This document shows, piece by piece, positions 11,101 to 25,300 of a stretch of DNA of 64,000 bases. A program made the position numbers and the translations under genes. The notes beneath the pieces were generated by a model that saw only the letters and a program-made list of their open reading frames with translations, ran no database searches and was not told the origin of the DNA. Source of the DNA: Blattamonas nauphoetae. Lineage: Eukaryota > Preaxostyla > Oxymonadida. The stretch is taken from assembly GCA_033064195.1 (NCBI GenBank), contig JARBJD010000002.1, positions 62,001 through 126,000 on the forward strand, written 5' to 3'. Position 1 is the stretch's first letter; every line of letters begins with the position of its first letter.

Positions 11101-13180
11101 AGTGAAGAGACGATTGAGCGGAGGATGAAGAGTTGTGTCGGATGGGGTGGTGTGGGAGACGGAGTGATTGGTGGCATTTTGAAGTCCGAGGAGCTCTTTG
11201 GAGGCTTTTCAAGGATGGTGTAATCACCCGTTGGTGTCTGTCCAGAGGTCCACCGAGCAGCATCTTCTCTCAATTTCAGAAGGAAGAGGAGGGTGTCGGA
11301 TTTCTTTGCTTTTGCGCAGTGCTGAAGGAGCTGTCTGCAAGTGACTTGGCAGAAGTACTGCACGCGATAGTATATATATTGATTGATTTCGTTTTGAAGA
11401 GATGTGCATTGCTCGTCCACGTATTGTTTGAATGTTTGGATGATGACGATGAGGTTGACGAGAGCGGTTCGCTCTTGAAAGTCGAGGTTGTATCGGAGGA
11501 ACTTCTCAAAACTGGATTCTTTCTCGAAACGGTCCTGAATCTCCTTAGCCTTTTGGGCTGCCTTTGCAGCATGCGATTGGGCAGCTGCGGGCTCACTTGT
11601 TGTGTTTTCTTCCGGATTTTCCTCTGATTGTTGGACACCAGAATCAAAGTCGCTCAGGGCTTTTTTTTCTTGGTCATAAATTCGCTCGTATCGTTTGAGG
11701 TCTGCAGCAGTCTCGTATTTGGTCGCAATGAATTCGAGAAGGAGAGTGCGGATTGATGAAAGGAGTTTCAAGGCTTCGATAATTGTCTTTACCACATTCT
11801 CTCGAGCTTCCTCGGTCTTTCGCTTGTTATCTGCGGAGGGATCCTTTGATAAATTGAAGACGAATCTCCTCAGATGAAGTTTTTGGAAGGTGAGCATGGA
11901 GATGATGGAGTTGACTTTTGTTTCCAGTTCCGGAACATGATCACGAATTGATATCCGCTGTGCAACCGCTTCGGTATTCTCTTTCCAATCAGAGGGGAAC
12001 GGAGAGAGGAATGGCTCGGTTTGTTTGAGATATTTCATTGGGTAGAAAGTAATCTCGAAGAAGAGAGGGACAACAGGGTACTGCAGGAGGATTTCCTTAA
12101 TTTGATCAATCTCAAGATTTCCTTTCTTATACACACTGAAACCTTGTTTTCCTTTCTGGTCCTTTGAGAGAGGAGGGTCAACCTTCACTTCTTTCCCTTT
12201 GTATAATTCTTTCCGTTGTTTGTCGGAAATTTTTCGGCATTCGTCAATCAAATATAGTCCCAATCCCATAACACGAATAAGCATGTGCTTGTCGGTCATA
12301 GAGAGATGCAGATTGGCTTTGAATGTTGCAACACAGAAGTTACACATTTGGACGAGGAAAAGATATGATCTAAGGTAATAGATGAATGATAAACTCAAAC
12401 CCAGCAGTATTGATGAGATCTGTATGAAGTCTTTTCACCAAGATGTTTGGTGTGACAAAGAACATTTTAATATCGGTGATTTCCTGTTGGTTGACTGTTT
12501 TGTCCACCATACTGAAGAAAGAAATTTCATTTGATGGAGCAGTCTTTCTCGTTTTGACCTCATCAAGGATAATGAGTTTGTCAAGTGCTTTGACGAAGGA
12601 ATAGAGGAGGGTGTCAGTGCAGAAGTCTTGACTCGGGTTCATGTGCGTAAAGTCCTCAATATGCTTCCGTAGCTGTTGGACATAACTGCTTCCAAATTGA
12701 TAGAATTGTTTATAGAATTCGCGCAGTGGTGTGAGGATATCAACTTGGATTTGTTTGAATTGTCTGAATTCTTCCTCAAGACCTTCCGTTTCGGGTTTTT
12801 TGATCTGAGATTATGAAAAAAGAAATAGTACAACCTTAAGAGCTTGCGAAATAGTTGACACGAGACTCCGATGAGCGTACATTTTGTTAATGAAGTGATC
12901 GGCTTCTTTCACGAGTGTTTCCTGGAAAAATAGAGAAGAAATGGAATACAAATTGGGAAGCGCGTCCAGTTTCATCCATATATTGGACAGGGAATCTGTC
13001 ACGATCGATGTATTGGTACACATTACTTACCGGGTCGACAGAAGTATGTTGTGGAAGTTGTGTTAGAGGTAGGTCAAGTTGAACAGATCCAACAGGGTAC
13101 ATATATTCAATCTGCTTTGGAATTGAATTCGAAAACTGCTGAACAATTCTGTCAGCATCTTTGAGCGGATTCGCCTCCAT
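8181..13180 (-). CDS. CYFIP: Sra-1/CYFIP (WAVE complex) with C-terminal polyproline tail, four exons
   Basis: Exons, in reading order: 13180-12950, 12921-12835, 12804-12401, 12369-8181; introns of 28, 30 and 31 nt. The product is about 1636 residues. The body matches CYFIP along its length: YAHRSLVSTISQALK near residue 95 (animal YTWRSCSRAIPQVK), FVKALDKLIILDEVK near 185, MTDKHMLIRVMGLGLYLID near 265, and later DLGQLWYREDFIE and YDELIGEARLAMN. CYFIP is the Rac1-binding subunit of the WAVE regulatory complex, which turns on Arp2/3 at the cell front. After the family domain comes a Gln/Thr linker and then, from about residue 1450, a long tail of PPPPP blocks ending DDLPPPPPF. Such a tail is not usual for CYFIP; proline-rich regions normally sit in WAVE or Abi. 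Confidence 0.9.
8184..8740 (-). repeat. Polyproline-coding tandem repeats in the Sra-1 tail
   Basis: On the coding strand this region repeats units of the form SVPPPPPVGG / SVPPPPAADA, about 30 nt each and organised as 60-nt doublets. Two neighbouring 60-nt copies (about 8611-8730) are almost identical, which points to recent slippage or unequal exchange. Towards the stop the blocks become acidic (DMPPSPPADLDD and similar). Confidence 0.9.
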
Positions 13181-13301
13181 TGACGATTTCGATGATGGTC
13201 TATGGGTAGATCAAGTGAATTTGATGAAAAGGTTATAATGAAGACAAATCATGAGAGTGAAATGAACAAAATGATGAGTTTGGTTGAAATAAATACAGAG
13301 A

Positions 13302-16300
13302 CTATTTCTCATAAGGTTCACAAAGAAGAGCAACTCCACGAAGAACCCAATGCTGTGGGTTTTCGTCTGTTGGTAGAGCGAGGGGAGTGATGAAGTTGGT
13401 CGAATGTCCAGTGGTGGACAGGACACCGTATCGTGTTGTGGTTTTGTAGAGAGGAGCGTTGTAAAGGGAGGGGTCTGGAACGTAATTCTGTTGTGGGAGG
13501 AAGTGGATGATGGGCATTGGAGTATCTCGTTCTCCCTTCCGACCCTCATCGAGTTTCATTGTTTCGGAATTCCAGCGAGCCCCTTCGATGAAGAGACCAG
13601 AGACATACACACCATCGCTGGGGGGAGAGTGGATGTCTTCAGCTGTGCGTTCTGCCATCACCGAATATTTGAATCGGAGGGAGTCGATTGGGTATTTGTA
13701 CTTTCTTGCGTATGTCTGAAGAACAGCAGTGAGGAAACCCTGTTGGAAGAAGAATCCCGGGAGCCAGAAGACGGACGGAGCACCATTTCTTAGCCAATCC
13801 CTGAGGAATGTTTCACGGTTGATCAAATCATTCACCCATCCAGTGAGAGAGAGGAGTGATGGATAAGCGTTGGCAGCGAAGAGATCTGGGACTGTGTTGG
13901 TGAGAAGAGCAGCATACACAGCATCGAGTTGGGCGGACATCACAACAAGACCGGCGATAGCTCTTTGCAGATCGACGAGAGTGACTCGGACAAGAACGAG
14001 GAGAGCGTTCATTCGATCCATTTCTTGCGAGAGGACAATACACAGAGAATCTGGGACCTTCCCTCGGAGATCGAGAGAGGACACGCTTCGTTTTAAGTCT
14101 GCCTTGCTTGGAACAGCATTTATCGTTGTGACGGGAGGGAGTACACCAGGTGCAGCTTCTTCTCGCTTCAGAACATCAGGAAGTTTGCTGAGGATATTCT
14201 TGACTTTGTCAAGGACTTCATCATCTTTGGTACGAGCCGGTTTTGTTGGCTGTGAGAGAGACTTCAACACTTGTTGAGTCGATGGAGAGACAAGCGGGGC
14301 GCTCTGAATTTGTTTTGGGACGAGGAGTGGGGATAGCCTTGGTTTCCCTTTCACATCTTTATCATCCTTTTCTGCAGGTTGTTCCTCCACTTCAGGTTTG
14401 TCATTTTCTGTCTTTGTTGTTGGTAGAACAATCGCTGGGTCCGCTGGGGCTGGAGGGGGAGACTCTTCTTCCTCTCCTTTAGGCAGCATCATTGTAAGAT
14501 TCTTCATGATTGTATCTGTTTGGGCAAGTTGGAACGAATATTCAGCATTTTGATGCATTCCGAACAACCCAGGTTTATCATTGAGTGGGAATCGATCGAT
14601 GAAAGCAGTCACTCCTGTGTACGTTTTCAGATCTGGAGGAAGTAGATAAGGCGAATTACTTGAAGAAGCTTGGAGATCCGAAACCAAAGACGAAGCATCG
14701 TCAGTTCGGTCCAATCCTGCAGGGGTGAGCGTCATGGATACCTCGTCACTCGAGACTGGTGTTGGAATCAGTGGAACTTCTTCGATCCTTTTCTCGCGAT
14801 CTTCACAACACAACTCGAAAGATCTGTTGGGGGTGACGATTGATTCTGTGTAGAACAGAGCGAGCAGAGCCGACAGGATTCGTTTGTCCCATTCATCAGT
14901 CACACGTCCTCCATAGTTCACGATACCAGTCATATATCGGAGAGCTTTCCACGGAATCTCAGAGCCTTCCTTCATTTCTGTGAGGTACAGTTTCAGATGA
15001 CTCTTACTGATTTCGTAATCACTTTCGTTGAATTCGTATTGAATGTTCCAGCCCAATGCACCGTATTTCTTCCTTTCCTGGACGAGAGCGTGGAAAAAGG
15101 CAAGTCCCATGACAAGACGGCGCCAAATGAACGATCGTTTGCCTGTGACACCTGTTTCGTATTCCTCTTTCGAGAGTGATGAAATCGATCTTTGGATGTT
15201 GGCTTTGACACCAGCTGGTGGTTCATTCGTAAGTTTGATTCCATTTTGGAGGACTGACACAGGAAAGGCGGCTGACGGCATCGCACTCAGCCACAGGCGG
15301 AAAGACGAATTACTCGGCTTTGTATCGGCGAGAGAGTACGAAAGACAGATTCGTTCGAGTTCAGGCATCCACGAGGCAGCAAGATGACAGTTCTGCAAGA
15401 AAACCCAATCTCCTTTCTCGGTTGCTTCGGCAAGCATTTTCACTGCAATCGGACCCTGTCCTTGACCAAGTGATATGATACGGAGCCTGTTTGAATAATT
15501 CATTTGCTGGGCGAGTCGCTGGAAATGTGGAGTGGGATCAGCACCAGATGACAGAATGAAGATGATCGGAGACGATTCCGATGAATCACTATATGCTCGT
15601 GTGAGATTGAGAGAAGGTGATTCAGCGAATGTTTGGCCAAGTTGCATCTTAACATACTCGATCATTGAAACATTCAGACTCTGTGGGAGGATAATCCGGA
15701 TGAGAATGAGCTTTTGGAATGGTGTTAGTTTGTATCTGAAAGTCTCTGGGAGCGGCGCGGAGTATGGTTGAGGAGAACGGATCCAGTTGAGCCATGGAGT
15801 GGGTTGTTTTGGTACTGGAGTGGTGCTTTGTTCATTGTTGTGTGATGGCTGTGCCATTGATGGTTTCGTCACTTTTCGACCAGAGGAGATGCTCAGATTG
15901 TGGACGGATGATGATTTAGCTAACCCTGATGTGAAACTTGTTGGTTCCTGCTGTTCTTCTTCCTTCATCATGCTCTCTGAGATCCCCTTGAACAACTGCC
16001 AATCATTTTCCATCGCGATTAAATCGCGCCAACGATTTTCATCCAGATCCTCCGGGAACGGATTGAGTGTTGAAGATTGGGGAGTGCACGGAACAGGTGG
16101 AAACGACTCTCCCGAAGAGAATGTGGGACTTGCGATAGGTGTGTGGAAGTTAATTGGTGTTTGAGGGACTGCGGACTTGAAAGCATCTGCCCCTTTCATG
16201 AAGATTGACCATTCCTTCGACGAGATGTATCGTGCTTTTTGTTGGATGCGAATTGTGAGGTAAAACGAGAACAGCATTCGATGGCGTTCGAATAGACCAC

Positions 16301-19300
16301 GCGAGACGTTGGAATAGATCATTTCTGTCAGGTTGTCGATGAGGGCTCGGAGACGTTCTTTCAAGGTTGGTTTCTTTTCCGTTTGAGTGAGGGCAAGCTT
16401 GAAGATTGATTGGAAGTACTGGAGTGAGAATTGGTACATGGGATCAAGAGCAGCCAAATCGACGATACAGAAGTAAAGAAGGGCACCTCGGACAGACATT
16501 GGGACGTATTGATTGCGAGCAGCAATGAGTTCGATTTCAGTCTGTTCGGATTGTTTGACACGTTCCTTGATTTCAGTTGATGTTCGTTTTGATTGCTCCA
16601 GAATATCGATGAGTGACGTATCATCGAGAAGCTCGTTCACCTTTTTCTCCTTCATCAGCTGGAGAATTTTTGCCTCTGTTTCCATCAAGAGCTTTGCATC
16701 GGCGGCCATTCCGCGCACGAGGTCATCCTTTGCATCTTCAATCTCTTTCTTCTCATTTTTCACAACTTCAGCGAGGAGCTGTTCCTCCAACCCAGCGGAT
16801 GTCACAGTGAAGTTGATGATGGTTGTTTTGATGAACATATCTGGAAGATAGTGGGGATTAGAGAGCTTTGTTGTGATGTAGAGTCGGAATGCTGGGTTGT
16901 AGTCAACATCCTGATCATTGATGTGGATGACAGTCCGTCCTCCCTGTTTAATTAATTGTTTGCTGAGAACTGGCTCCAGCTGTGGGTCGAGCTGCTCACC
17001 GATTTCTTCGAGCAAGACAGGTTGACCAAAGCGAATGCAGTTTGACAAATCCCTGATGATGTGATTGTCACTGGGTCGCATTACCTTCAGACGGTGATCT
17101 CGCTCCTTTGCACGGATCCATCGATTCGCCTGTCCTTGCGGGTCAATCATCAGAGGCCATTTTCGAGAGCGAGTGACAACAACGGCGTTGTCGAGTGAGA
17201 GCTGGTCGGACGGGAGGCCCTGCATTGTCCAGTCACGGGTTTCCACTTCCGATGACAATGTCTTTTGAAGAGAGAAGAGCTGATCGCTGGTACCACACGG
17301 AATGAAGTTGTTTTGGCATTCATCTGTCCAAAATTGGACGATTCTTCGACGATAGTCAGCACTGAACGGCCCGAGATACGAAAGCGAGGCTGCTGAGAGA
17401 AGCGATGAACCTTGAATGTAGACAGAATTCTCGTTGAGTTCTTTGAGCTTCATACTCCATCGTTCACCCTCATCACCGAGAGACGAGACCAATTTCTCGG
17501 CATTTTGAAAACGATTTCTTGTCTGCTGGATGTCCGCTTCTGTTTTTGCTGCTTCTTGTTTCTTCTGTTCGAGCAGAGATTTCAGATCATTCAATTTCTT
17601 TTCAAGATCTTTCAGTTGGTTCATCTTTGCATCAAGTTTGTCCGTGAGTTCTTTCAGTTGAGCCTGAGCTTCTGCTGCAGCCTTCTTCTTTGGCTCGATG
17701 ATCTTGCTCACACGAGCAAACTCAACAATGGCAACCACCCATTGGCAGATATTGGCAGCGGCTTTTGACACACTGTCGACCTTTTCAGGGGAGAATTCCG
17801 GATCATCGAGGAAAGGGCGCATTTTTTGATCCATCGCTGCATCGATTTCATCGACATTGAAGTTGATGAGCATTTGGATGAAGTTTGATTGATTCATTAA
17901 TCCACGAGCGTTATCCCAATCTGGTTTTTTCTTGAAGAGTGTGCACACTGCGTTCATCACCCTTTTGACAGGTTCGGGGGGATTGGCAAAGGACTTGACT
18001 TCTGTCACAGCAGCTTTAGAGAGTGATTCAAGTGCTTTGTTTGCCTCGAGGAAGACTGGCATAATTTTATCGAGTTCACTTTGAGCATCGTCCGCAAGAG
18101 ACTTTGCCTTGGCAGCCTCAGTCCGAACAATCTCTTCCTCTTCACTCACAGATATTCTGATCTCCTCAGTCGTGACTGAGTCCTGGGCGATCTGCTCCAT
18201 AAGCGTTCGGAGAGCTTCACTTTGGTTGACAAGAACAGGTTCCAGCTTTTTCAGCTCCTCCTGCATCTCAGCAACTTTGACTTTGGTGTCTGCGAGTGTC
18301 TTCATTCCTCCTTCATACTTTCCGATCTGTTCCATCTGAATTCTGGTCCTGTCTTCGAGAATTGTGAAAAACATGTCGATCATCTCCAAGAAAAGGGCTG
18401 GTGTGACATAGAGTTTACGCTTTGTTTCGGAAAAGAACTGGGCAGCAGAATCATCGATACTTTTGTGGATCGTGACAGCAACTTTTGCGATTCGCTCAGC
18501 GAGGACGACATCAGTGGTACGATCCTTGTCCTTGAGTTTGTGAACCGGATCAGTTCCAAGATGAGCTGTTTGGAACGATCTCATTGCGACAGAGAGCAAA
18601 GCTGATTCAGGCCAATTATCAACCCAATCAATCGTACAACAATTCACAAGCGATGGGAACATTCGACATCTGTTGCGGAAAGTATTTCCAATTGGTGACA
18701 TGCACATCACAATGTGGAGTTGATCTCGCACTCTGTTAATGAGGAACTGCATGGCAGCGTCAGGGTTCTCTGGAACTTTTCCATCACGTCCAGCGCTGGC
18801 TCGTAATTTCTTCAGAATGATATCCTTCTGTTGAGCATCAAAGAGACCAGGAACGTCACCACTGCTCAGAATACAGTTGATATCTTCCAAAAACGACTCT
18901 GAAGCAATCTGTGTATCATTCAGGAGAAAGACTGTTGGCTTGCCTTCTGCCCCAGCTAAAGTATACAATTTTCTGAGATCCTCACGGAATTCGTTCAGAC
19001 CATAATTTCGAGAGAGGGTAATTTCGAAGCACGCGCATCCAGAGATGAAGGAAGATAGACGAGTGAGAGATTGTTTTCCACAACCACCAACACCGACGAG
19101 TAATGCATTTCCTCTGGCTTGACGGAAAATCCGAGTGATTCTGGCGAGATGTTGAATGGCATCATCGAAAAAGACCAGATTTGATTCCTTCATTCTCTTC
19201 ATTGCACAGTCAGTGTTGTATTCTTCGAGGATTGAGACGAGGCCATTCTGGAGTTTCTTGATGTCAGGAACTTCTTCATATGGACGAGGGATGGTTTCAC

Positions 19301-22300
19301 CCATTTTCTGGAAATCAACCCAAATTTTGGGGGAGTTGAAGAGGAACATTTCTTCGTGGTTCCAATTCACATGAAATTGAGTCTTTGCAAGAGCACAAAT
19401 TTTGGTGGTGATGATAGTTTTATCATCAGCACTGACAAGACGATCAGCAAAGACACGCTGTGATTCATGAGACCAGAGTCGGAGGAAGGCTTGTTCATCT
19501 TCGATAGTGTTCGGGCGAGCGTTCATAACTCCCTGAACGACTTTGCTTAAATCTCGAAGGTTGAACACGTAGTGAGATTTTGATGGAGTTGGCTTGAGTT
19601 CAGAGAGAGCGTGTGCATACAATTCTGTTGATGCACGCACAACCATTGGCACCAAGTCTTTGATATTGGATGGGAAATCGAATTGATTGGTGAACCCTGT
19701 GAGGATTGAATTGAAGATTTGGAACAAAGACCTGTCCGTCGGTTGAGGTACCCTAAACTGAGTGAATAAAGCAGATAGTCGGGGAGAGATTGCATTCCTT
19801 CCACCACCAGGTGGACCACACGATGCGATCGATGTTGTCCCTTTGATAGGACGGAACTGGAGAACAGTTCGATCGTACCAACCGCCGGTTCCCAAGAGCT
19901 GTCGAATCAACTCCAGTGGAGGCTGGGAACCGAATTTATCGGGGGCAGGCATGTTGAAGTCGTCGAGGATGAGGATGACGGTTGAATTTGGCGGAGCAGA
20001 ATAGTGGTCTCGGCGATTCTGTAGTTTGTGTTCAATCATCTCTTGCGTTCGGTTGCTGCTTGTTTGTGCACTGAATCCGATATTGACAGGGATGAGAGAA
20101 TGCTCCATAATCAGCCCACTTGCATTCTTTTGTTGTGGTTTGTCTTCTTCACTAACTGTATCAGCTGGAAGAGTGAATGCGCTTCCGATGATAGAACTCT
20201 TTCCTACACCTGTTTCTCCCGTAATCATCACAGGTTGACAGGTTTCGACAAGCAGGTTCATCAAATAAGTCATTCGAACTGAATCAATCGTCGGGACAAG
20301 AATTTCGAAGAATGGTGTGGTTGGGTTGTGCACGTAGTCAGGGATGAGCCATGGGACAAGGGTTCGCTGTTTATAGTCCAGTGTGAGATCATACACTGTG
20401 TCTGTGGATGGCATGAACACGCCTTCCACGTGCAACTTGATCGCTGTATCAAATTCTTCATGGGCAGATTCAACCAAGGCACCTCCGACTCCCCAAACAC
20501 AAGCAAAAAGGAAAACAGCGCGAATCCACGCCTGCCAATCGATTTCACCTGATTTTCCAGGCTTCTTCTTTTCAGCATCAACAACATCCTCCTCGTCTTT
20601 ATCCGGTTGAGGAGTGAATCCGTGTTTTGGAGTGAGGACGGCCTCCATGATGCGAATCACATTTTGAACCTTCGTCAGAACAGGTTGATGAATGTCTTCC
20701 TTGAGTTTCCCAACGGCATCCAGGAGTCCTGGAAGAGTGGCTTCGAAGAGTTCGAGAGTGAATTCCTTGAGGCTTGGTGGCCAGAGTTTGTCGTCAAGTT
20801 GCTGCATCCATCGTTGAACAACTGTGATCCAAGGAAGTCCAGCTGGGTCGATGTAAACCATGCCACAGCGAGACACAGTTGCCGGAGAAGCTTCATCCAG
20901 ATTTTCGACTTCGAAAAGGAGTGCAACTGTGGGATTGAGTTTTATTCTCTTTCGATTGGGCAGACAGAGAGTCTTCGAATCATCAAGCACAGTGTTTAGT
21001 GATTCAACCCAAAGGGTATCGACAGGACCATCGAAGATAATCCACTTCTTTGTTGGTGAATCATCCATCACGGCATTCTGGACAAAGAAGGACAACAGTC
21101 CTTCCTTCCATTCTTGCGTCAGATCACTGAAGCACCCAAACATTTCGTCAACAGAGATCGATTTGGGATTCATTTCTTTCTGTTGGATCACTTGGAATGC
21201 ATCATTCAGGCTGTGTGTTTCTGTCCTGAGACGAGTCATTGTCTCGGCGAGGATTTCACGGCAGACCGTCTTCCCTCCTCTCGTTGGACCGACAAGCATC
21301 ACACCATGACGGACTCCAAAGGTGTCAAAGAGCTCGATGGTCTTCTTCAATTGGTACGGGATGTGTTGATAGCATTTGTCAGCGATCACGCATTCAAGCA
21401 TGGCTTGAAGTTCACCGTAGTCGTTATCGGGGATGCTGACCTCGGGGAAAAGATCTCCCACAATTCCATTGAAGAGAGGGATGTCATCAGCAAGGAACTT
21501 CGGAAGGTTAGATTCACACATCGCACGGATGAGAACAACATCTTCACCGAGGTCTGAATTATCTCGTCTGAGTCGGCCAGCCATCACGAGAACTGATTTC
21601 ACAGCCCTCATTCCGAAATCGTAGTGAGACTGTTGAGAAAGCTGCTCAGACGACAGTTTGTACAGTTGTGTCATTTTTCGAGCGAGAATCTTTGCTGTCT
21701 TGAATCCTTCCGAGTAGAGCATGATTTCAGCAATGAGAGCGTAGTCTGGAATCATCATAGACACTGGACGGAAGAGAGCCTTCAAGTTGTCAGGAAGTTC
21801 CGTACGACCAGCGTATCCGGGGTTCATTGTGATGAACACAGCACAGTTTGTGTTGAGAGGGATTTCCTTCCCCTGGAAGACAAAGCGGTGGAGGTTGGCT
21901 TGTTGGGCATCTTGGATTTCACGGATTTGCTGAGCTACAACAGACAATACTTCGATGTCAATACGATTGAACTCATCGAAACAGAACCAAGCACCGGCTT
22001 GACACATACCAGCGAACATCTGTGCCATTGTTCCAACATTCAGCCCATCTGAACAGTTGAACACAACACATTGCCGAGCAACAGCTTTTGCTAGATCTTT
22101 CGTTGTTTCAGTCTTTCCTGTTCCAGCTGGGCCTGCTGGGGCTCCTCCCATCTTCAAATGAAGGGCTGAGGTGAGTGTGATGTAGCACTGATCTGTCAGT
22201 GGAGTGATGACAAGACGAGGCGTGCACCCGAGGTATTCATACCCATACTTGAATGATGACTTGGTTTGTCGAATGACGCATGTGTCCTCTTTTTGATCCC

Positions 22301-25300
22301 AATAGTAGCGGAGTCTCTTCTGCCAATCAAAGTCGTTATGTGAAAGAATGTTGTCCATAATCATTTCTTCGATGATATCTCGAGCGTGAACTTCGATGAC
22401 AGTCAGAGCACCAACACTGATTCTCTGGAGAGAATCCAGATTGCTCCGGGCGAGATCAGTTAGTTGGTCCAAAATCATTTCTGTTTTCCTGAGTGCCTTC
22501 TGCATCTCTTCGAGAGGTTTCTCTGATGCCAATGCTTGCTCGATCGTGGATGCCCAGAGAATCTGAGCAGCAGCAATGACAAGTTGTCCTTTCGTGGAGA
22601 GAATCCACTGCTGCATTTGCGTGAGTGGGATTCCAATTGCGCTTGGAACGGTCTGGTTTTGGTTTCGCGACGATGAGATCTGGAAGAGCTTCTTGACTGA
22701 CTGTCTTAGAAGACCGTGGAGTGACTTTTCCATTGACTGTTCGACCATTTTCAGCCACACTTCGACAGCTTTTCCACGAGGGTTCAGTTTGTGTTCTCCA
22801 AAATCGACAGTCTCGCCTTCTGATGAAACCATTCCGACAATTTCTAGTTTTCGTGGTTCATCAAGGTTTGAAAATTGGAGTGTTTTGATGTTGTCGAAGA
22901 GCTTGTTCATGTATGACATGACATTGACTGGATTCTTTCCTTCTTTGAGAATTTCCAGAAGATCATCGTTCGGGAGGAAGAAGAACCGACCGAATGCTGC
23001 ACGTTTTGTGTTGAGGAGACCTTCAAGAGCAATCTGAATCTTGTCAAGAGTTGCGTTGTGCTGTCTGAAGATATTGGCGAGTCCAGGCTGTTGGGTGATT
23101 CTGAGTGCAGAAGGCATGTCGTGTGTCCGTTTCATGAATTCTTGCCAGAATTTGTTGCATTCCTGGAACATCTTAACGTGATCTTTGAGAAGATCATCGC
23201 TTTGGAACACGGGCTCAAGAGCAAGCCACTTCTGCTGGAAGAGAATCCATTGGTCGAGAACGTCAGAGAAGATCATCAAACGGGCTGTGAACTGGTCAAC
23301 CTGTTCCTTGATCTGTGTTGAGTACTGAGAGGCTCGAATTGTCTCGAGTTGGACGATGGAATCATCGTATTCTCGGAGAATATCGTCCACATCGACGAGA
23401 AGGAAGTTTTCGTTTCTGAAATGTTTGGTGTGGATTTCCATGGATTGCCATTTGTCGAGGATCTTGTGAAGCATCGTGACGAGCACGGCTTCTTGTGCTG
23501 CTTCTTCGCTGACCTGAACAATATCGGTGCGTTTGGCAAGGGCATTGCTCTCAAGGAGCCAGCCGAGGGTATAGTTTGAAGGAAACGGATCGGGTGATTC
23601 TGTGATGATCAGTCGCATCTTCATCTGGTGATGCAGTTTGAGATCTGGATTGTGGAAGGCATCGATAATGGGGATGAGTTTTCCGAAATCGGTGATTTCC
23701 ATGCGGAGTTGTTGTGTCGCATTGTTTGGTGGGAGCTCACGCTCAAGTTGGGAGGTCGTTTTGAGGAAGTGGCCGTACGAGAGTCTGATTGCTTCTTTGT
23801 CGAGAGTCATCATTGGAGCTGTCTTCCAATCATCAACTTTATTCCTCCATTCCGTCAAGCTTTCCCACAGCGTTTTCTTCCACTTGACGTCCTTTTCAAC
23901 CTCATCGAGATCAACCCAGCTGTCCAGTTTGACGTTGAAGAGAGTCTGATACTCGGTACATTTGTCGGCTTGATTCCGAACCTTTGAGAGAGTAAGCTCA
24001 AGTTTCTTGATTTCATCAAAGGTTTGATCTCTCTCTTCTGGATTGGTGAGAAATTGGGGCTCGTTGGCAGCAGATTTTAGAGTCTGGACTTGCTGCTTGA
24101 GCTGTTCGATTTGAGTGTTGTTCTGTCTGTTGAAGCGATGTGTCTGCTCATCAAGAGTATTCTCAGTTTGGCCCAGAAGTGTGTTGAGTTGTGCCATTGT
24201 CTTCTCCATCAGTTGAAGGTTGGCTTGGTCGCTGCTACTGACATCGACATTGTTCTCACGCATCATCTGGTAGAACGCTTCAACAAGGTCGTACTTGTGT
24301 CTGATTTCTGCTTGGTGTTCCTGAATCCGAGTCACTGACGAGAGGAACTGGACGTAATCTTCAACAGAGTCAGGCTTGTTGAGGATAGCTTGGAGAGCTT
24401 CGCGAATCGAAACACTTTGAGCTGTTCTTTTCTCAGCAGCAATCTCGGGAAGGATCCGATGGAAGGTATCGATGCAGGTTTGTGCAGACTTCTCAACATC
24501 CCTTTTGAGAGAGTCAACGTTGAGTGTCACCATTTCAACTTCGAAGTCGCTCGGGAGATTCTGTGCGTCAGTCAGATGGGCAGCAAATTCGTCCAGCTGA
24601 TCCGAATACCACGTTGTGGGTGGATCCCTTTCCTTGATTTCGTCAGGATTAACAGCATTGTTGGAAATATAGACTTTGAGGAAGGGTCTGAACTTGACGC
24701 CAAGCTGGACGATATTCTGGAACGCTCCGATGAGATTCTGTTGGATGCTGCTTTTGAGCTGTTGGTAGTCTTTGTCCTGGTTGAGTCTGGAGTCGATGAT
24801 GTCAGCCACGCCTTCTGGTCCATCCTCTTCGTCATCATCGTCGTCGTCGTCATCGTCATCATCCTCCTCACCAGAATCAAACGAGGTATAAACTTTGAAC
24901 CGCGGAGCGAGGAGGCTTCTCTCCCGATCCAGAATATCATTTACAAATCGCTCGACCTGAGCATTCACGCATTCTTGCACAGCATCGCCATCGTCACCAA
25001 AAGCAAGTTTGTTATTGACAATGTCGAGAGTGGTGCGGAAGAGAGGCGGGTAGATGTGTTGAGCTTCTTCCTCCTCTTCGTATTCTTCGTAGTCGTCGTA
25101 ATACTCCTCTTCCAGCATCATCTGCTGGTTGTCGTAGTTGGTCATCTTTTTCCCTTTCATCATTGCTCTGGTCGCTTTGCTGAGAGCTTTTCTGGCCTTT
25201 CGCTGTTCTTTCACTTGGTTGAGAGCTTCCATTTGTGGAGGGCGACATTCGACTCTGAATCTGCGTTTTTGGAGAGTTTCGAGGAGATCTTTGGTTGCAT